This document shows positions 43,301 to 57,028 of a stretch of DNA of 64,000 nucleotides, in pieces. Positions within the stretch are counted from its first letter, which is position 1. Each line of letters begins with the position of its first letter. The position numbers and the translations under genes are program-made. The notes under the pieces are model-generated. The model saw only the letters and a list, made by a program, of their open reading frames with translations, was not told where the DNA came from and did no database searches. Origin of the DNA: Ricordea florida. Its lineage: Eukaryota; Cnidaria; Anthozoa; Corallimorpharia; Ricordeidae. The stretch spans positions 8,053,133-8,117,132 of the forward strand of contig OX453272.1 of NCBI GenBank assembly GCA_949710005.1, written 5' to 3'.

Positions 43301-46300
43301 CAGATCTCGTTCTGCAATGTATGTATATTATGACTGTGCTCGTGATTTGTGTGAGCGGCTGTACACACGCCAATAAAATAATGATTTTCATTCGAGTAAT
43401 TGAACTGACTGGTGGCACAAATAATCCTCAGAAAGTGGTTACTGGACCGGTAACGAAAATTGCCCACACGGATCCGGCATGTAGTTGCGTACACATTTTA
43501 GGCGTGGTAAATAAAACGTTCAACAAGAAGCCCGAGTGAACGCTCCTCAAGCGTCTTGTTTCTCTTCAGAAACACATCACATTTTATTATTTTATGAGGC
43601 GTTGAATCATTCATTGGAGTTGATATGTGGTCTTGCTGTCATGCAACTTCATCAGAACTCCATCACATCATGTGCCAGAGAGTCACACCATTGTATGCCA
43701 AGTCATGATAACTATATGAATTGTAAGATCACACATGCGTCTTAATCTCATCTGCCGATCATCACTCTCATGAACTGTTATTTTACTGCAGGAAGAGTAA
43801 ATAATATGTGGTTGTTTTTCCTCACTTGCAGCGAATACTGAATGTGAGAAGTCACTCTCTAAAAATCATTCTCTCCCATATTATGTTTGTTTCTTTGTGA
43901 TTCGGTGCGCGCTTACTTCCATTCAATTTACAATTTAACGTTTAAACTTACTGCATGTTAGCCTAACTGTATGTTCTGTTTAACCTGTGAACTGGTGGGC
44001 TAGGTTTGACAAAACGTCTGCCCTGACTCGAAAGGCTGAGAAACTTTCGTTGTTTAACACATTGATCTTCTGATTGGCAGACACTTTCACTTTCTTACGT
44101 TGTCAAATTCCTTTGATCCACATCAACGCTAATGTTTGGCCAAAGACGTTTGGTAAGGGAGGCGCACTAAGACAGTTACATCACCGTCATTTTCCTTCCT
44201 TCTAAGTGACTTTAACTTAACCCATTCTTGCAAACTCTGCGTTGTCATATCGTTTATTGTCTCATTCTTTATTTCATTTGATCCATACCTGTACGTGTCA
44301 CCTCTGCGTGATAGTCTTATTCATCTTCCCTACTTTTTCTTTAAATCAATGCTTGCGAGCTCTTAGTGTTGGTTTCACCCCGTTTTCCATTTCCTTGTCT
44401 CTTTAGATCCATGCCGTTCAATTGTGTGTGAATTCTTCTCAATCTGCCGTACATCCATTGATGGTTTAAGCCACACGTGCGAGTGTCCAGCTAACTGCTC
44501 AAAGGAAAATTCACCGGTTTGTGGAAGTGATGGGAAGACTTATGACAATGAATGTGAGTTGCAAAAGCTTTCCTGTGACAAGAGAGAGCAGGTCACTATG
44601 AAGAGCGTCGGAGCGTGTGGTAAGTGATGGTACCAGACCGATCGGTAAATAACAAGTGATGTCAAGAAACTAAGTGGGAGTACAATGCATTCTGTCCAAG
44701 TACAGCCCTGTGAAGCCCTCGCGAACTCTACATTTCTTATGACACGATAAAATTTGCCTGTTTAATGTTATTTGCAGGCCTATATCTGTTACAAAAAAGT
44801 TGCATAAATTTAAGATAACAAGAACTGCGTTTTAACAATTTTTGATTCTCCATCAACAGGGAAAACCGATAAAATAACTTAAGGTTTGACTCTTCCAATT
44901 TTGTGGCCAAATTCTGACTAGTGCTTTAAGACCCAAAGAGGACCAGTTTCTAATCTGTACTATTTCAGTCGAAATAAGCTGAATGAACAAGATGGTGGAA
45001 GAATTTTCAGTGGTCGACTGAATCTGACTTCATTACCCCCTATGATTGGACTTGTGTCTTATTTCGTACTTTCGGTTTTTGGTGTTGTAGGGACGCATAT
45101 CTCAATTTGTTTATCAACTGTAGCTGGCCAATCGTTTATTGTTTTCTTACCTAATTATATCATCATCCAGGTGTACGACAACCCGTCCATTTGATCTTTG
45201 CTGTGGATGCTGCTGGAAGAAATGAGCCCGATGTCCTTGCAAGTTCCAAGGGATTCTTCAAAGATTTGGCCAACAGCTTCAAAATACCAGAAGATGGAGT
45301 ATCACATGGCTTCTTAAGCTTTGATCCCAGCAACACAGCTAAAGTGGATTTCATAGAGTTCGATGATTACACTAAACTTCCTGCGTACATAAACACACTG
45401 GAGAGCACAAAAGGCAAGACTACGCTGGATCAAGCACTGAGGGATTCCGTACCGGGACTGTTGAACAGATTGGAGTACGATAAGCAGCTCAAAGACCCTT
45501 ATCCCAAGGTAAATATGGCCTTGACGTTTGAACAGGAACTGTACTTAACAATAATTCTCCCTCTCCGCCCTCGCCCTGCTCTTAACCCTTTAAGCCCCGA
45601 TAGTGTCTTTACAGATTTTTCTCTGGCTAACACTAGACGATTTTACTCTGGCTAACGCCAGACGATTTTACTCGTCACAGGGAGACCCCTCGGGGCTAAA
45701 AGGGTTGAAAACTATCTCCTTAACCCTTTAAGCCCCGATAGTGTCTTTACAGATTTTACTCTGGCTAACGCCAGACGATTTTACTCTGGCTAACGCCAGA
45801 CGATTTTACTCTGGTTAACGCCAGACGATTTTACTCGTCACAGAGAGACCCCTCGGGGCTTAAAGGGTTGAAAACTATCTCCTTAACCCTTTAAGCCCCG
45901 ATAGTGTCTTACAGATTTTACCCTGGCTAACGCCAGACGATTACTCGTCACAGGGAGACCCCTCGGGGCCTAAAGGGTTGATTAACCGCCTCCCTCCTCC
46001 CGTCTCTCTCTCCGTCTTGATTTTAGATGTTCTTTTATCCACTTCATTTCTCAGTGTTAGCTAATTTGTTCACACATTTGTTCGCTCCCAGGTTATAGTT
46101 ATTGTCAGTGACGGAGGCAGTGTAACCTACCCAGAAGGCCTCAAGGACATCGCCACGCCATTACAGGAAGCAGGAGTCAAAGTTATACCTGTTGTTGTAG
46201 AAGACACTGATAAGGGACTGGAAAAAATCAAGCCTCTAGCGCCTGGGGACGAATTTATTGTAGCCGTGGGGTCACATGATCGATTGAGGGGGATGGTGCG

Positions 46301-49300
46301 ACCGACGATCAACGCGATTACGAGAGGTGAGGTGTTCACGTGTCAATCACGTGTCTCACTTTTTGATTGTTTGAAATTCAGTTACCTTCGTTTTACGTTT
46401 GCTCTTTCACGTACCAGAATTTTTTACTGTATCACTTATTCAAGTTTCACCCCCCGTGCATCACCAGTTTTTATGTTATCATAAATCGAATTTACATCCA
46501 AAGATGTCTTATTTAAACTTAAAAGTGATACAGCAATATATATGTGCGCAGAGCACGTCTTATTGTGCCATACTTGTCATGGAAATTGTTTGTTTTGTTA
46601 GTTACCCATCACGTGAATCATTGAGAACCGCTTTGCCTTGTCAATGAAAGAATAGCTTTTTAGCTTGTATTAATAATGCTTGGGATTATTGTCGGTCATG
46701 CTCATCCACAGAACTGAATTCTTGTCGCTGGAAACACTGCAGTTTCTACTCAAAGTGCGTCAAACGGAATCGTCAAGCGGCCAGGTGCGAATGTCAGTCA
46801 GTGAAAAGTAATGAGAGAAATCCGGTGTGTGGCTCTGATGGTAAAACATACAACAATCTAGATGAGTTACAACTGGCAGCATGTCAAGCGCAAACCTGGA
46901 TTACACCGAGACATGAAGGACGGTGCATTATTGGTAAGCAACGTAAATTTGTTGGCTTTGTGTGCATTTGCTTCATCTAGGCGAGAGTGAGGTCTTGAAC
47001 CAATTTCAGTCTTTCTTTAAAGTTCAACTTATGAGACAATCTTTGCGGAGATCACTCGTATGTTTCCACGGGTTTCCTTTTTGAGAAATGGGTTATGCAG
47101 AGCCACTCCTTTGACCCTGAGAACCTAGCTTCCCTCTGGGGGGAGGGGGTCTCCATCTTGATTTCATCTCTCTCTCCGAAATTCATTACCAATGTTTAGT
47201 TTCCTTCGAATGCTTTGGATGGCTGTACAGCTGCCGTAAGACCTCATGCTACTGGATCGCAACCAAAGAGTTCGGTTTTTCGGTTTTGCCAGATTTAAAC
47301 ACACTATAGAATTGATTAAGTAAAATTGTAAGTTGGCAAGGGAGTTCAGACGAAACCAGGAGGCTTATAAATCTTGGGCTCCTCAGTAACAAAATATATT
47401 AGTAAGGTGAGTTATGCGGAGTGATACCTTATAATTAAACAATGGATCAAGCAATACAAACAGTACCCTTGAGCCTCACTGCAGTGGACATCACAAAGAA
47501 ATCTAGTAATCGCAGAACATTATTACTCTTAGAGATTCAGTGAAATAAAAGGCTTACGAGAGATAAGGGACCGTTCATTTTTTACAAGGGGGGGTGGCTG
47601 TTGTGATTCGGGAAGAACCATTGAAAAATTGCGTGACCCCCCTCAAGCTTGCCAAATGTTTTCACCCCCCCCCCCCCCCCCTTGAAGCAGCGTTTTCATT
47701 GATGGGCTCCTGTTAAACATTATGCCATTTCAAAGGTATTGCAAAAATATTTCAGGTGACCCCCCCCCCCTTTTCCCTATTTTTTGGGGGGATGGCCCCA
47801 CCCCTAGAAAGTATGGCCCCCCAAATCCCACCAGTCCCCCTCTTCCTCGTAAAAAAATGAACGGCCCCTAACAAATGATAAAGGTGATATATGTGCAGCC
47901 TAGAGAATTTATGAAAGACGTATTTTACAGCACTGTCACAGATGTAAGCCTATCAAATCTACTAATTGACGTCTTTTTTGTCTTAAGCAGATCCTTCCTG
48001 CAACACTTTGGAATGTAAATTCTACTCATACTGCGTTGTACCACCTTCTGGCATAGCAACATGCGTGTGTCCTAAGGCCAGTGCGTGTGGGGTTTCTAAG
48101 GATCGTGTTTGTGGCACGGACGGCGTGACATATGACAATATATGTGAATTGACGTCAGAGGCATGTAAGAGATACCATGACGTCAGAGTGCGTCACGCCG
48201 GACCTTGCATACGTAAGTTGATTTTTCTTTATATTAGAGACAACATTCTGTGGTGGAGGTTAATAATGTTAGGTATCAAGTATTCTGTGTCCATAGAGTG
48301 TTACTGTGATCTGTCAAATTCCTAGAATGGGAGTCACATATACAGTTTCTTTCTGAAGTGTCCAAACTGGCGCTCACTGCAACTGAATCGTAGTGTTAAT
48401 CTATTAGTCACCGATTAATTATTTCATATTGCTTATCATAAAAATCTTCTCACTAATTAAGTCCTATAACCACATATGTTTTTGTCTTACATGGAAGTCG
48501 TAAACATAGTACTAAACAGTAACAGAGCAATGCTATGTGCATTCTAAGGCGAATATGTTTGACGAAAAACGTTCATGAGCTTTAGAGAAGCAAAGTCATC
48601 AAGCTGAATATTGTTTTTTTGCTTGAACAACGAATTTTTAGCGGGGCTCCCGCGCGCGAAGCGCGCGCGGAGCAGAGCCCCATACTCATGGAATATGGTC
48701 AACCTCTTTTCGTTTGGTTGTCACGTGACTGACCGAGCGTACGTACGTACGTACGTACGTCCGTACGTCCGTACGTACGCGTCTACAGATTGTACGGGTA
48801 GGGTAGGGAAGACTATCAAAAGGGAGGGGTATCTCAGGCTTGTCTTGGCAAATCCACATCTTTTATATTGGACATTCACAATATGGTCAATTGACAGCTG
48901 TCAAAACGGGATAGCCACTGACCAGCATCACATGACCAAATTGTGGGCTCATGTGTCAACTTATCGAGGTGACGTGATTTATTTGGAAGCTGTTCTGGTT
49001 GCCCGCATATTTTTGGCGGGAAATTGCGTTGACGACTGAAAAAGAAATTTTCAGTTCATTGTCTTTTTGAGACACAATATTACTACTCTACACTGTTAAA
49101 GTTTTACTAAAGGATAAACGAAACAATTTCTATTGCTATGTCAACAAACAATAGCAGAGAAAATATAATTTGCAGAACACAGGGTTCAGGTGAAGAGCAA
49201 CGGGAAAGAGAGCAAGAATTAACTGAGGAAGAATGAGCGAAGTACTGTAGATCGCCAAAGAAGGCGCGCTCGGGAAAGAGAAAGGAGACGAAATCATAGC

Positions 49301-52300
49301 GAAGAACGCCGGAAAGCAGAAAGAGTCCGGGCTCGAGAAAATAGACAAAATGTTAACGAAGAACGCCGAGAAGCGGAAAGATTCCGTGCTGTGGAAAACA
49401 GACAAAATTTTAGCGAAGAAAGCCGAGAAGCGGAAAGACTCCGTGCTGTGGAAAACAGACAAAATTGTAGCGAAGAATGCCGAGAAGCGGAAAGACTTCG
49501 TGCTGTGGAAAACAGACAAAATTTTAGCGAAGAAAGCCGAGAAGCGGAAAGACTCCGTGCTGTGGAAAACAGACAAAATTGTAGCGAAGAAAGCCGAGAA
49601 GCGGAAAGACTCCGTGCTGTGGAAAACAGACAAAATTGTAGCGAAGAAAGCCGAGAACTCCGTGCTATGGACCACAAATTTGCATACGTTTTGTCTGCAT
49701 AATATTTGCTCACTGATGCGTGACTCAGCACTCGCACTTTCCACTTTCCCTTAAACTTGACACTTGACTTGGAAAACCGACTTCTAAACAAACCTTCTTC
49801 AGAAAAATGATCTTCTGAATGCACTACTTTTGAATGAGAAGCAAACTGATGAAAGATTTCAAATTTTTATGTCCTTTAATCATATAAACATCTCCCCTGT
49901 CGACGGCTAAGAAATACTCCCGCGGGAATTTTCTCTTGGCGGCAAATTGCAGAATGTAGCGCTTTCACTGGCAGCTTGTCGCGTTGTCGACGTTGTCATT
50001 TAGTGTGTCGATTAAGAACTTTGGTTTCAACGCCGTTGTTTTCGTAAAAAATGTTCTTCTAAATTGTAAAATGTCTCAAATGTATGTTAGTCATTCACGT
50101 GTTGCGTTGGACCAGGTCTACTTATAGTTCACACTTTTACGGTTATTTATTTCTTTTGTTTAAGTAACTACAGCTGATTGTAGTGAATAAATGAAGGCAG
50201 TAATTTTTCAAACTTACAATGTAATTAAGAAAAGAATAATTAATAATTATTTTTTCATTCTCGTGAAAAATGTTTTTCGGGCTGGTAGATGTTGGTTACA
50301 GCTTGCCCGAAGGGCAATCTGTAAAATTAATTTTCTTTGCACCCTGCTTGGAGTAAACATTTATTTTACCGAGGTGTTCGTTTTAACACGAAAATGACAA
50401 GAGTTGTGTCCTGCATTTCCCAGTAGCGTGTACAAATCTTTTAAATGCATTTACGCAAATAGAATGGTTAATTTCATCAGGAATAGAATACAGTACATTG
50501 ATAATTTGTGTTTTTTGTAGAATATACTCCATGACTTTGTAGGTAGAAAGACCGTACTTATGGCAGACGAAAGTTTAGACAAAAATCATAGCAAGTTAAC
50601 CGACCTCGACACTTAACTGTAGTTAAAAACGTTTGTGAATTCCTTCGCAATATTTTAGAATGCTTTTACAGTTTAAAGTGAAATGAAAGTACTAACGGGA
50701 GCCCCGCTTTTAGGCTTGGCTAAATCTATATATTATGATTTTTTTTTCAACAGAGCAACCCATCGACCTCGTGTTTGCCTTGGGCGGTGCAGGTTTCATC
50801 TCTTCAGAAACTCTGCAGAACCAAAAAGAGTTTATCAAACAGTTCCTGGACAGATATGGTACATCGGTGTCTGGTATTCACGTTGGTATACTAAATTATG
50901 GTTATGGCGAAGTACTGGCACAGTTTGACAACTATGACGTAGATGACCTCAAGCTCAGTCTTGATAACATGCGTTCAAGACCAGGAGGCACTGTGGAAGG
51001 AGCTCTGCGCAGTGCGCAGAATCAGTTCTTTGGTAATTCCATGTCACTGAGGCCTCAGGCGACCAAGGCGCTGATTGTCCTCATCGGAAGGGGTATCAGC
51101 GAAGGAGACAGTCGTCTGCTATCTGCCTCCACACCTCTGACAAGCAAGGGAGTGAAGGTCGTGTCTGTAGCTGTTGGCAGTTCTCCCGACAAACATAAGT
51201 CAAAGATTTTTAGCTCTGGCGAAGAATTTGTCTTTGATTTTCAGAAGGCTAAGGAACTTCCATCTTTAGTGCCAAAAGTGTACGAGGTTATCCTTACAGG
51301 TAAGAGTAACGGAAACATTCGATAGATCTGCTGAAGATGAGTCGGAAATTTTATGTTTGCTTTGAAATGTGGACAAAATATCGGGTGGAAAATGTGAAGT
51401 ATGTCATGGGTTAAAAAATGAAACCCGGTGAAACCGTTATTTAATATTTATCATTCACTCAATATCTGTATGCAAAGATCTTCCAGCTAAGACCCCGCAA
51501 AAGGTTAAAACAGAATTTAATTACTTCCATAGCTGATGGGCCAAAAAAATCTCGCGCGATAGGAGAAACAGAGGTGAACTTAAAAGTTCCTCTGGTACGA
51601 ATTTTTGTAGCCAATCGGGCATGGAAACAACTCAAAGCTAAATCGATCGCGAAATTACTTTCAACACTTAACTGAAAACCGATCCAATTTAAATTAATTG
51701 TGTGTCTTACACAAAGTGTGTAGCCACATTATGGCACAATTGGATTTATTTTATGTATTTGTCCACGAGAGTCGAGCGCCTGTCACGTGGTCTAGTAAAC
51801 CACACATGTACGCATTGTGGACCTATTTTTATTCTTTGTTAAAGAACTGTTCGAGACCAACCGGTTATCTGTTTCTTTGTCGTTAGATCCTTGTGAGAAG
51901 GAAAAGAAAGAGTGCCTTCACTATTCCCAGTGTGTTTCATACAACGACGGACGAACCACGTGTGAGTGTGTAGAGCAGTGCCCCAAGATTGAAGATCCCG
52001 TATGTGGAACAGATGGACAGGATTACACCAATGAGTGCGTCCTCAAGGCTAAAGCATGCCGGGAAAGGAGAAATGTGGCGGTTGCTGATAAGAGGCCATG
52101 TGGAGGTAGGGGGTGCTTTGCATTTAGAAAATTAATGCGAAATTTTACGGTAATATATTTCGCTAGGAAAAGTTGTTCCATAGGAAAGATGCTGAGGAGC
52201 AAAATTATCTTGGCTGTGAAAATTAAAGAACTTGGAACTGGCGTAAAAAGTGCGAAACGGTAAATGGAAGACAATTTCTATCGGAAATTCACCATTTGAA

Positions 52301-55300
52301 AACAGCAATACCGTTTCATATTTTGCGATCATTCTGGAAAAGTTCCTGTGAAAGAAACCAAAAGGTCGAGTTCCATTTACATCCCAACCGGAATTTCTGG
52401 GAATTTTTTGTATGTACAAAGCGCTCATGATCACTTATGAGGGCATTGTGGGTAATACCCTGACGTTGTTTCGCTGTGAAGAAAGCGCGGATCTTTTCGA
52501 GACTGACATACGTGCAAACAAGCGATACCGTAATGGATTGGAGGTTATGAGAAAAAAATGAGTAGGAAATATGATATAGCCATCGTTCTACGAAGTTAGT
52601 TGCAGTTAATTGATTAACAATCTATATTTCACTGTTTGATTTCAGCTTGTGTTCATGCTATGGATATCGGAGTGATACTGGTCTCGTCCAGAACGGTTGG
52701 ATGGGACAACTACGAGTCGCTCAAACGTTCCTTCGCTAAGCTGGTCGACTACTTCGATGTCTCCAAAGATGGGACTCATTTTGGCTTCATTCACTACAAT
52801 CAGGAGGCGTACCTTGACTTTGATTTTGCAGACAAGTCTCTCTATGATCCCGAAACACTTAAAGAAAGAATCATGAAGATTTCATACGATCAAGGATTGA
52901 CGCGGACTGACAAAGCCATTGAAATGGCGAATGATAGATTGTTTACTCCGGCCGGGGGAACCAGACAGACTGTACCCAAGTTTCTTATCGTTCTTACTAA
53001 CGGAAATACCATCGAAGGTTCAAAGCCTTACGCAGAGGTTTTGGCTCCGCTGAAGGTAAAGTTCAAATTTGTAGTTGCTGTATCAACTTGTTCGGTTGTC
53101 GAACAACGTAGTCACTTGGAACATTATACTTCAGAAATTTTGTTCTTTCTGTTTTCCTAACGTATTAGATCTGTTAACTTGCCTCTTGTATTTTCTAAAC
53201 TTTTCGTTCTAGCCAAGCACGTCGTATTTTGTTCTTCTAGAGTAAGTTCGGTGTTTGTTGCTTTTTCGAATTCTTCGTTTTTGTTACAGTTATTCATTTC
53301 GTTTCCGTAAAAGTCTTGCAACGTATTTGCACTGTGTTATAGTTGGATCGCCAGGTACGTGTGGGTGGATAGAATCTGTTGAACTCAGTTGTAACGTAAA
53401 CATCTATTTTGTTTTATCTCAGCGATACCGCTTTTCTCTAAACATGTTTGGCGTTTTTTTATTCAAACCCTGATTTCTTAGTGGTCTTCTCTTTACTGCA
53501 GGCTAAAGGTGTACAGGTATTAGCTATAAGTGTTGGGGGAAGTGTTGACAACGGAGAGTTGAGGAGCATCGCCATGGAAAACCCTGACAATGTCATGAAA
53601 ATCGCTTCCTTTGATCAGCTGACAAAGAGCGCGAAAGAACTGTCTACAAAGTTGTGTCGAAGAGGTAGAGTAGCTAAAACATCTATAGCGCATCTTGAAA
53701 GATTAGCAACCAAGTATTTTTTGGAGTAGATGAGTTTCCGCAAACTAGTTTTAACACATTGTTCACTTTCTTGGTCTCCTAATTCTTGCTCAACATGGTA
53801 TGGTACTCTCAACGAGTAAAGAAATCTAAACGAAGTGTTCTTTAAGACAGTGGAATAAAGCACTGAGGAAATTAATGCTGGAAACTTTCTCTCTACAGGA
53901 ATAAAACCGCTGAACCTCGTTTTTGCAATCAATGCGGACGCACAAGATGGGTCGAGCACATTCAATCGTATAACTGACGTCATAACGTCAATCATTGACT
54001 CCTATGGACGACGTCACATTCGCTATGGACTAATCGTATATGGCACAAAGTCATCAATACGAATCCGTCTGACTGACAGGTTTAATGATGACGCACAGCT
54101 GAAAAATTACATGAAAATTGTACAGAGAGAGACTGGGGGAGCGAATGTAGCAGAGGCTCTTGAGAGCGCAAAGAAACTGTTCAGCGGCTCAAAGCCAGAC
54201 GGTCAAGATGTGCTGGTGATTATGACTGATAGTAAAGCAACTGGTGATAAGACCGTGATGCACCGCAAGGCTGACGAGTTGTATGAAATGGGGGTTAAAG
54301 TCATCACATTGGCTATGGGTGATAACGCTGACAGTGAGGAATTGAAACGGTTGTATCCGAATAAAAATAACAGTCTTCATGAGAATCCCAGTGAAAGCCC
54401 TAAACAACTCGGATATAGAATAATTGATCAAGCTGTCATGCGTGAGTTGATTTATTGATCTTAGAGACTTTGTGAGTTTAGTTTGATTACGTGTTTTTAA
54501 AGTAGGGAAAGAGTGCGGGCACGGGAACCAGCGTCATTTTGGCGGGAAAATTGTGGCCGCCGCCCTCATCTACGAGTTCTATAAAGAATATTGTTTTGGT
54601 GAATCACAGTTTTTTTTCACTTCCTTTCGAAGGCAGCTACTAGTAAAAACCTTTTCCAGTCGACTTAACCGTGTCGGCTTCTGCTTTTTGTTTCGCATAG
54701 AATAAAATGAACTTCTTGGAAATGAGTTAACATGTTAGTATTTGGGAAGAGACTGGAATTAAAAACTCGTACTCAAAGAAGAATGTAACGTTTTTATTAA
54801 GAGTGAATTTGGGTGTAAAACAGTTTTGCTGTCAAGTGAAACTACCAGGCAATTTTAGCCAGGTATTTGTGGGCAAAATACGTTATGTTATTAACTCATG
54901 AAACAGGCATCTGTACTGACTGATAAGCTATTTATTTTCATTTTCAGCGGAGGAGTACATACCTTTGATTGACCTTGGATTTGCTCTCAGCGCTTCTGCG
55001 GTTGATGCCACTAAAAACTTTGAAAAGATGAAGTCCGTGATTCATGAAGTCATTGATAAATACAGCGTCGGTAGAATTCGTTATGGCGTCGTAGTTTACG
55101 GTGACAGGGCCCAAACTCGTGTTGGATTTCAACAAGTTTTTCCTAAGGATAGCGATTTAAAAGAGTACATTGGGAGAGTTCCTCTTTCATCTAGTGGCTC
55201 GAGCTTAGATAAAGGTCTTCTTGAAGGAAAGGAGCTTTTCAAAACAGATGCTACTCGGCCAAGCGCTCGTAAAGTGCTCGTTGTGATCACCGACAAGAAG

Positions 55301-56991
55301 TCGACAGGTGACGAAGTTGCAGCGACCCGTGTTGCCAAGGAGGTGAAGGAGAGCGGAATTAAAGTGATCGCTGTTGGTCTTGATAATGAAGTTGATCTGA
55401 CAGAACTCAAAGATATTGCTGCGGATGGAAATCACGCGCTTCCAGCCAAGAAGACCGACGATTCCGGAGTGATAGCTAGTGAAATAATGGCTTTGGCCTT
55501 TAAAGGTAAGGTTCGGTGCGAGGGTTTACTTGTGTTTATAGTGAAAGGGAACGTAAAGGGGGAGGGCGAGAACATTTTGTCCGTAAAAATTCCTACTTTA
55601 ACGCAAGGTTTCCGCGATGGAGTTAAACTATTTAGTGTGACTGGTGCTTGTAAAATGTATCAAAGTTTCATTGCAATTAATTTTTTTTTTAATTTTTCTT
55701 TTCTTGTAGAACTTGTGTTTCAATCTGAAGCCTTCGTAGCTGTTTGTATTTGCGAAATAAATGATAAAAACCTCTCTGTAGTGAGTGTAAAGTTTTGCCC
55801 GTTTTTCTTCTCGCCAGAAATGAGCAAACTGAGCTATGTTCTTTCTTACTTTCAAGCCTGAAGGAGCTCAGCCGGCCTTCATAACTATTTTATCTTTCTA
55901 AAATAAGTAACAATAACAATGCCGTGGAGAGAATTTATGAATTTCTGCCTGTATTTTCCCTCTAGAAATGCCAAAGGAACGCTTACTGGATATTGCTTTT
56001 GCCATAAGTGCTTCAGCCACTGATGCCAACACGAACTTTCAATTGATGAAGAGCACAATCCAAAGTTTTGCTGATATGTACGGAACTTCAAGGATTCATT
56101 ACAGTGTTATCGCGTATGGCGCCCTTCCCACAGTGTGGATTGACTTCAAAAACCAGCCGTCTGATCTACAGGAACTGCGGAGGATTGTGGGAGGCATTTC
56201 CATGGAGGAAGGGGTACTGGCAATAGACGAAGCGTTAGAAGAATCCAGAAACTTGTTTTATGGAGGTGGAAGTAGACCAAAAGCCCGAAAGGTATGAACG
56301 GCTTGCATTGTAGACGCAACGGTTAAAATAATGCTTACATTCTACTATTCTTTTTATGTGTTCTTCATTTGTCAAAATTGTGAGAAATAAAGGAGCAAAA
56401 TTAGCCAAATGCAATTTTCAACTGTTTTGCAACTTTGTAGGTCACAAAAACCTGGATTAGATTTAGATTTTGACCATAACCCTAAGTGGGTGTAGGGCCT
56501 GACACTCTCCTTCGCCATGTCACACGATCACGAGCAGCCATTGTTGACTCGCTCCATGAACCAAAACCCAATGCTGTTCGTTCTTTTTCTGCGGTTCTCC
56601 GCCAAGTCTCTTGCGGTCTGCCACGACTTCTTCTTCCCACTGGGGCCGACTTTAATGCTGTCTTGGGATGTTTGTTTGAATCCATTCTGAGAACGTGACC
56701 GATGAACTTCCATCGCCGCCGGAAGACTTAATCACTGATGGGACTGATGTTAGCCCGCTTTCAAATCTCCTCATTTGATATTTTCATAGGTCAATAGATC
56801 TTCATAAGCCTTCTCAAACTTTTATGTAGAAATACGTCTAGCTTGGTCGCATCTCTTTTAATTAGTCACACGCCATGTTTCACAACTGTATAACAGACTA
56901 GCTGTAACGTTGGATTAAAACATCGTCAGCTTTGTTTTCAATTTCAGTTGACTGCTCTTCCAAAAACCTAAACCTAGCGAAACACTGGGGA

Positions 56992-57028
<37 letters not shown>

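Larger units (their letters stand above)
48213..50753. other. Intron 8 with a 2-kb DNA element
   Basis: 2.5 kb, mostly the element at 48641-50707. The left 430 bases show nothing recognised. Confidence 0.6.

Noticed and set aside
49136..49744. Long open frames on both strands of the 57-bp array
   Set aside because: A repeat unit divisible by three with no stop in a given frame stays open automatically; there is no start or splice context and no proof of a gene.
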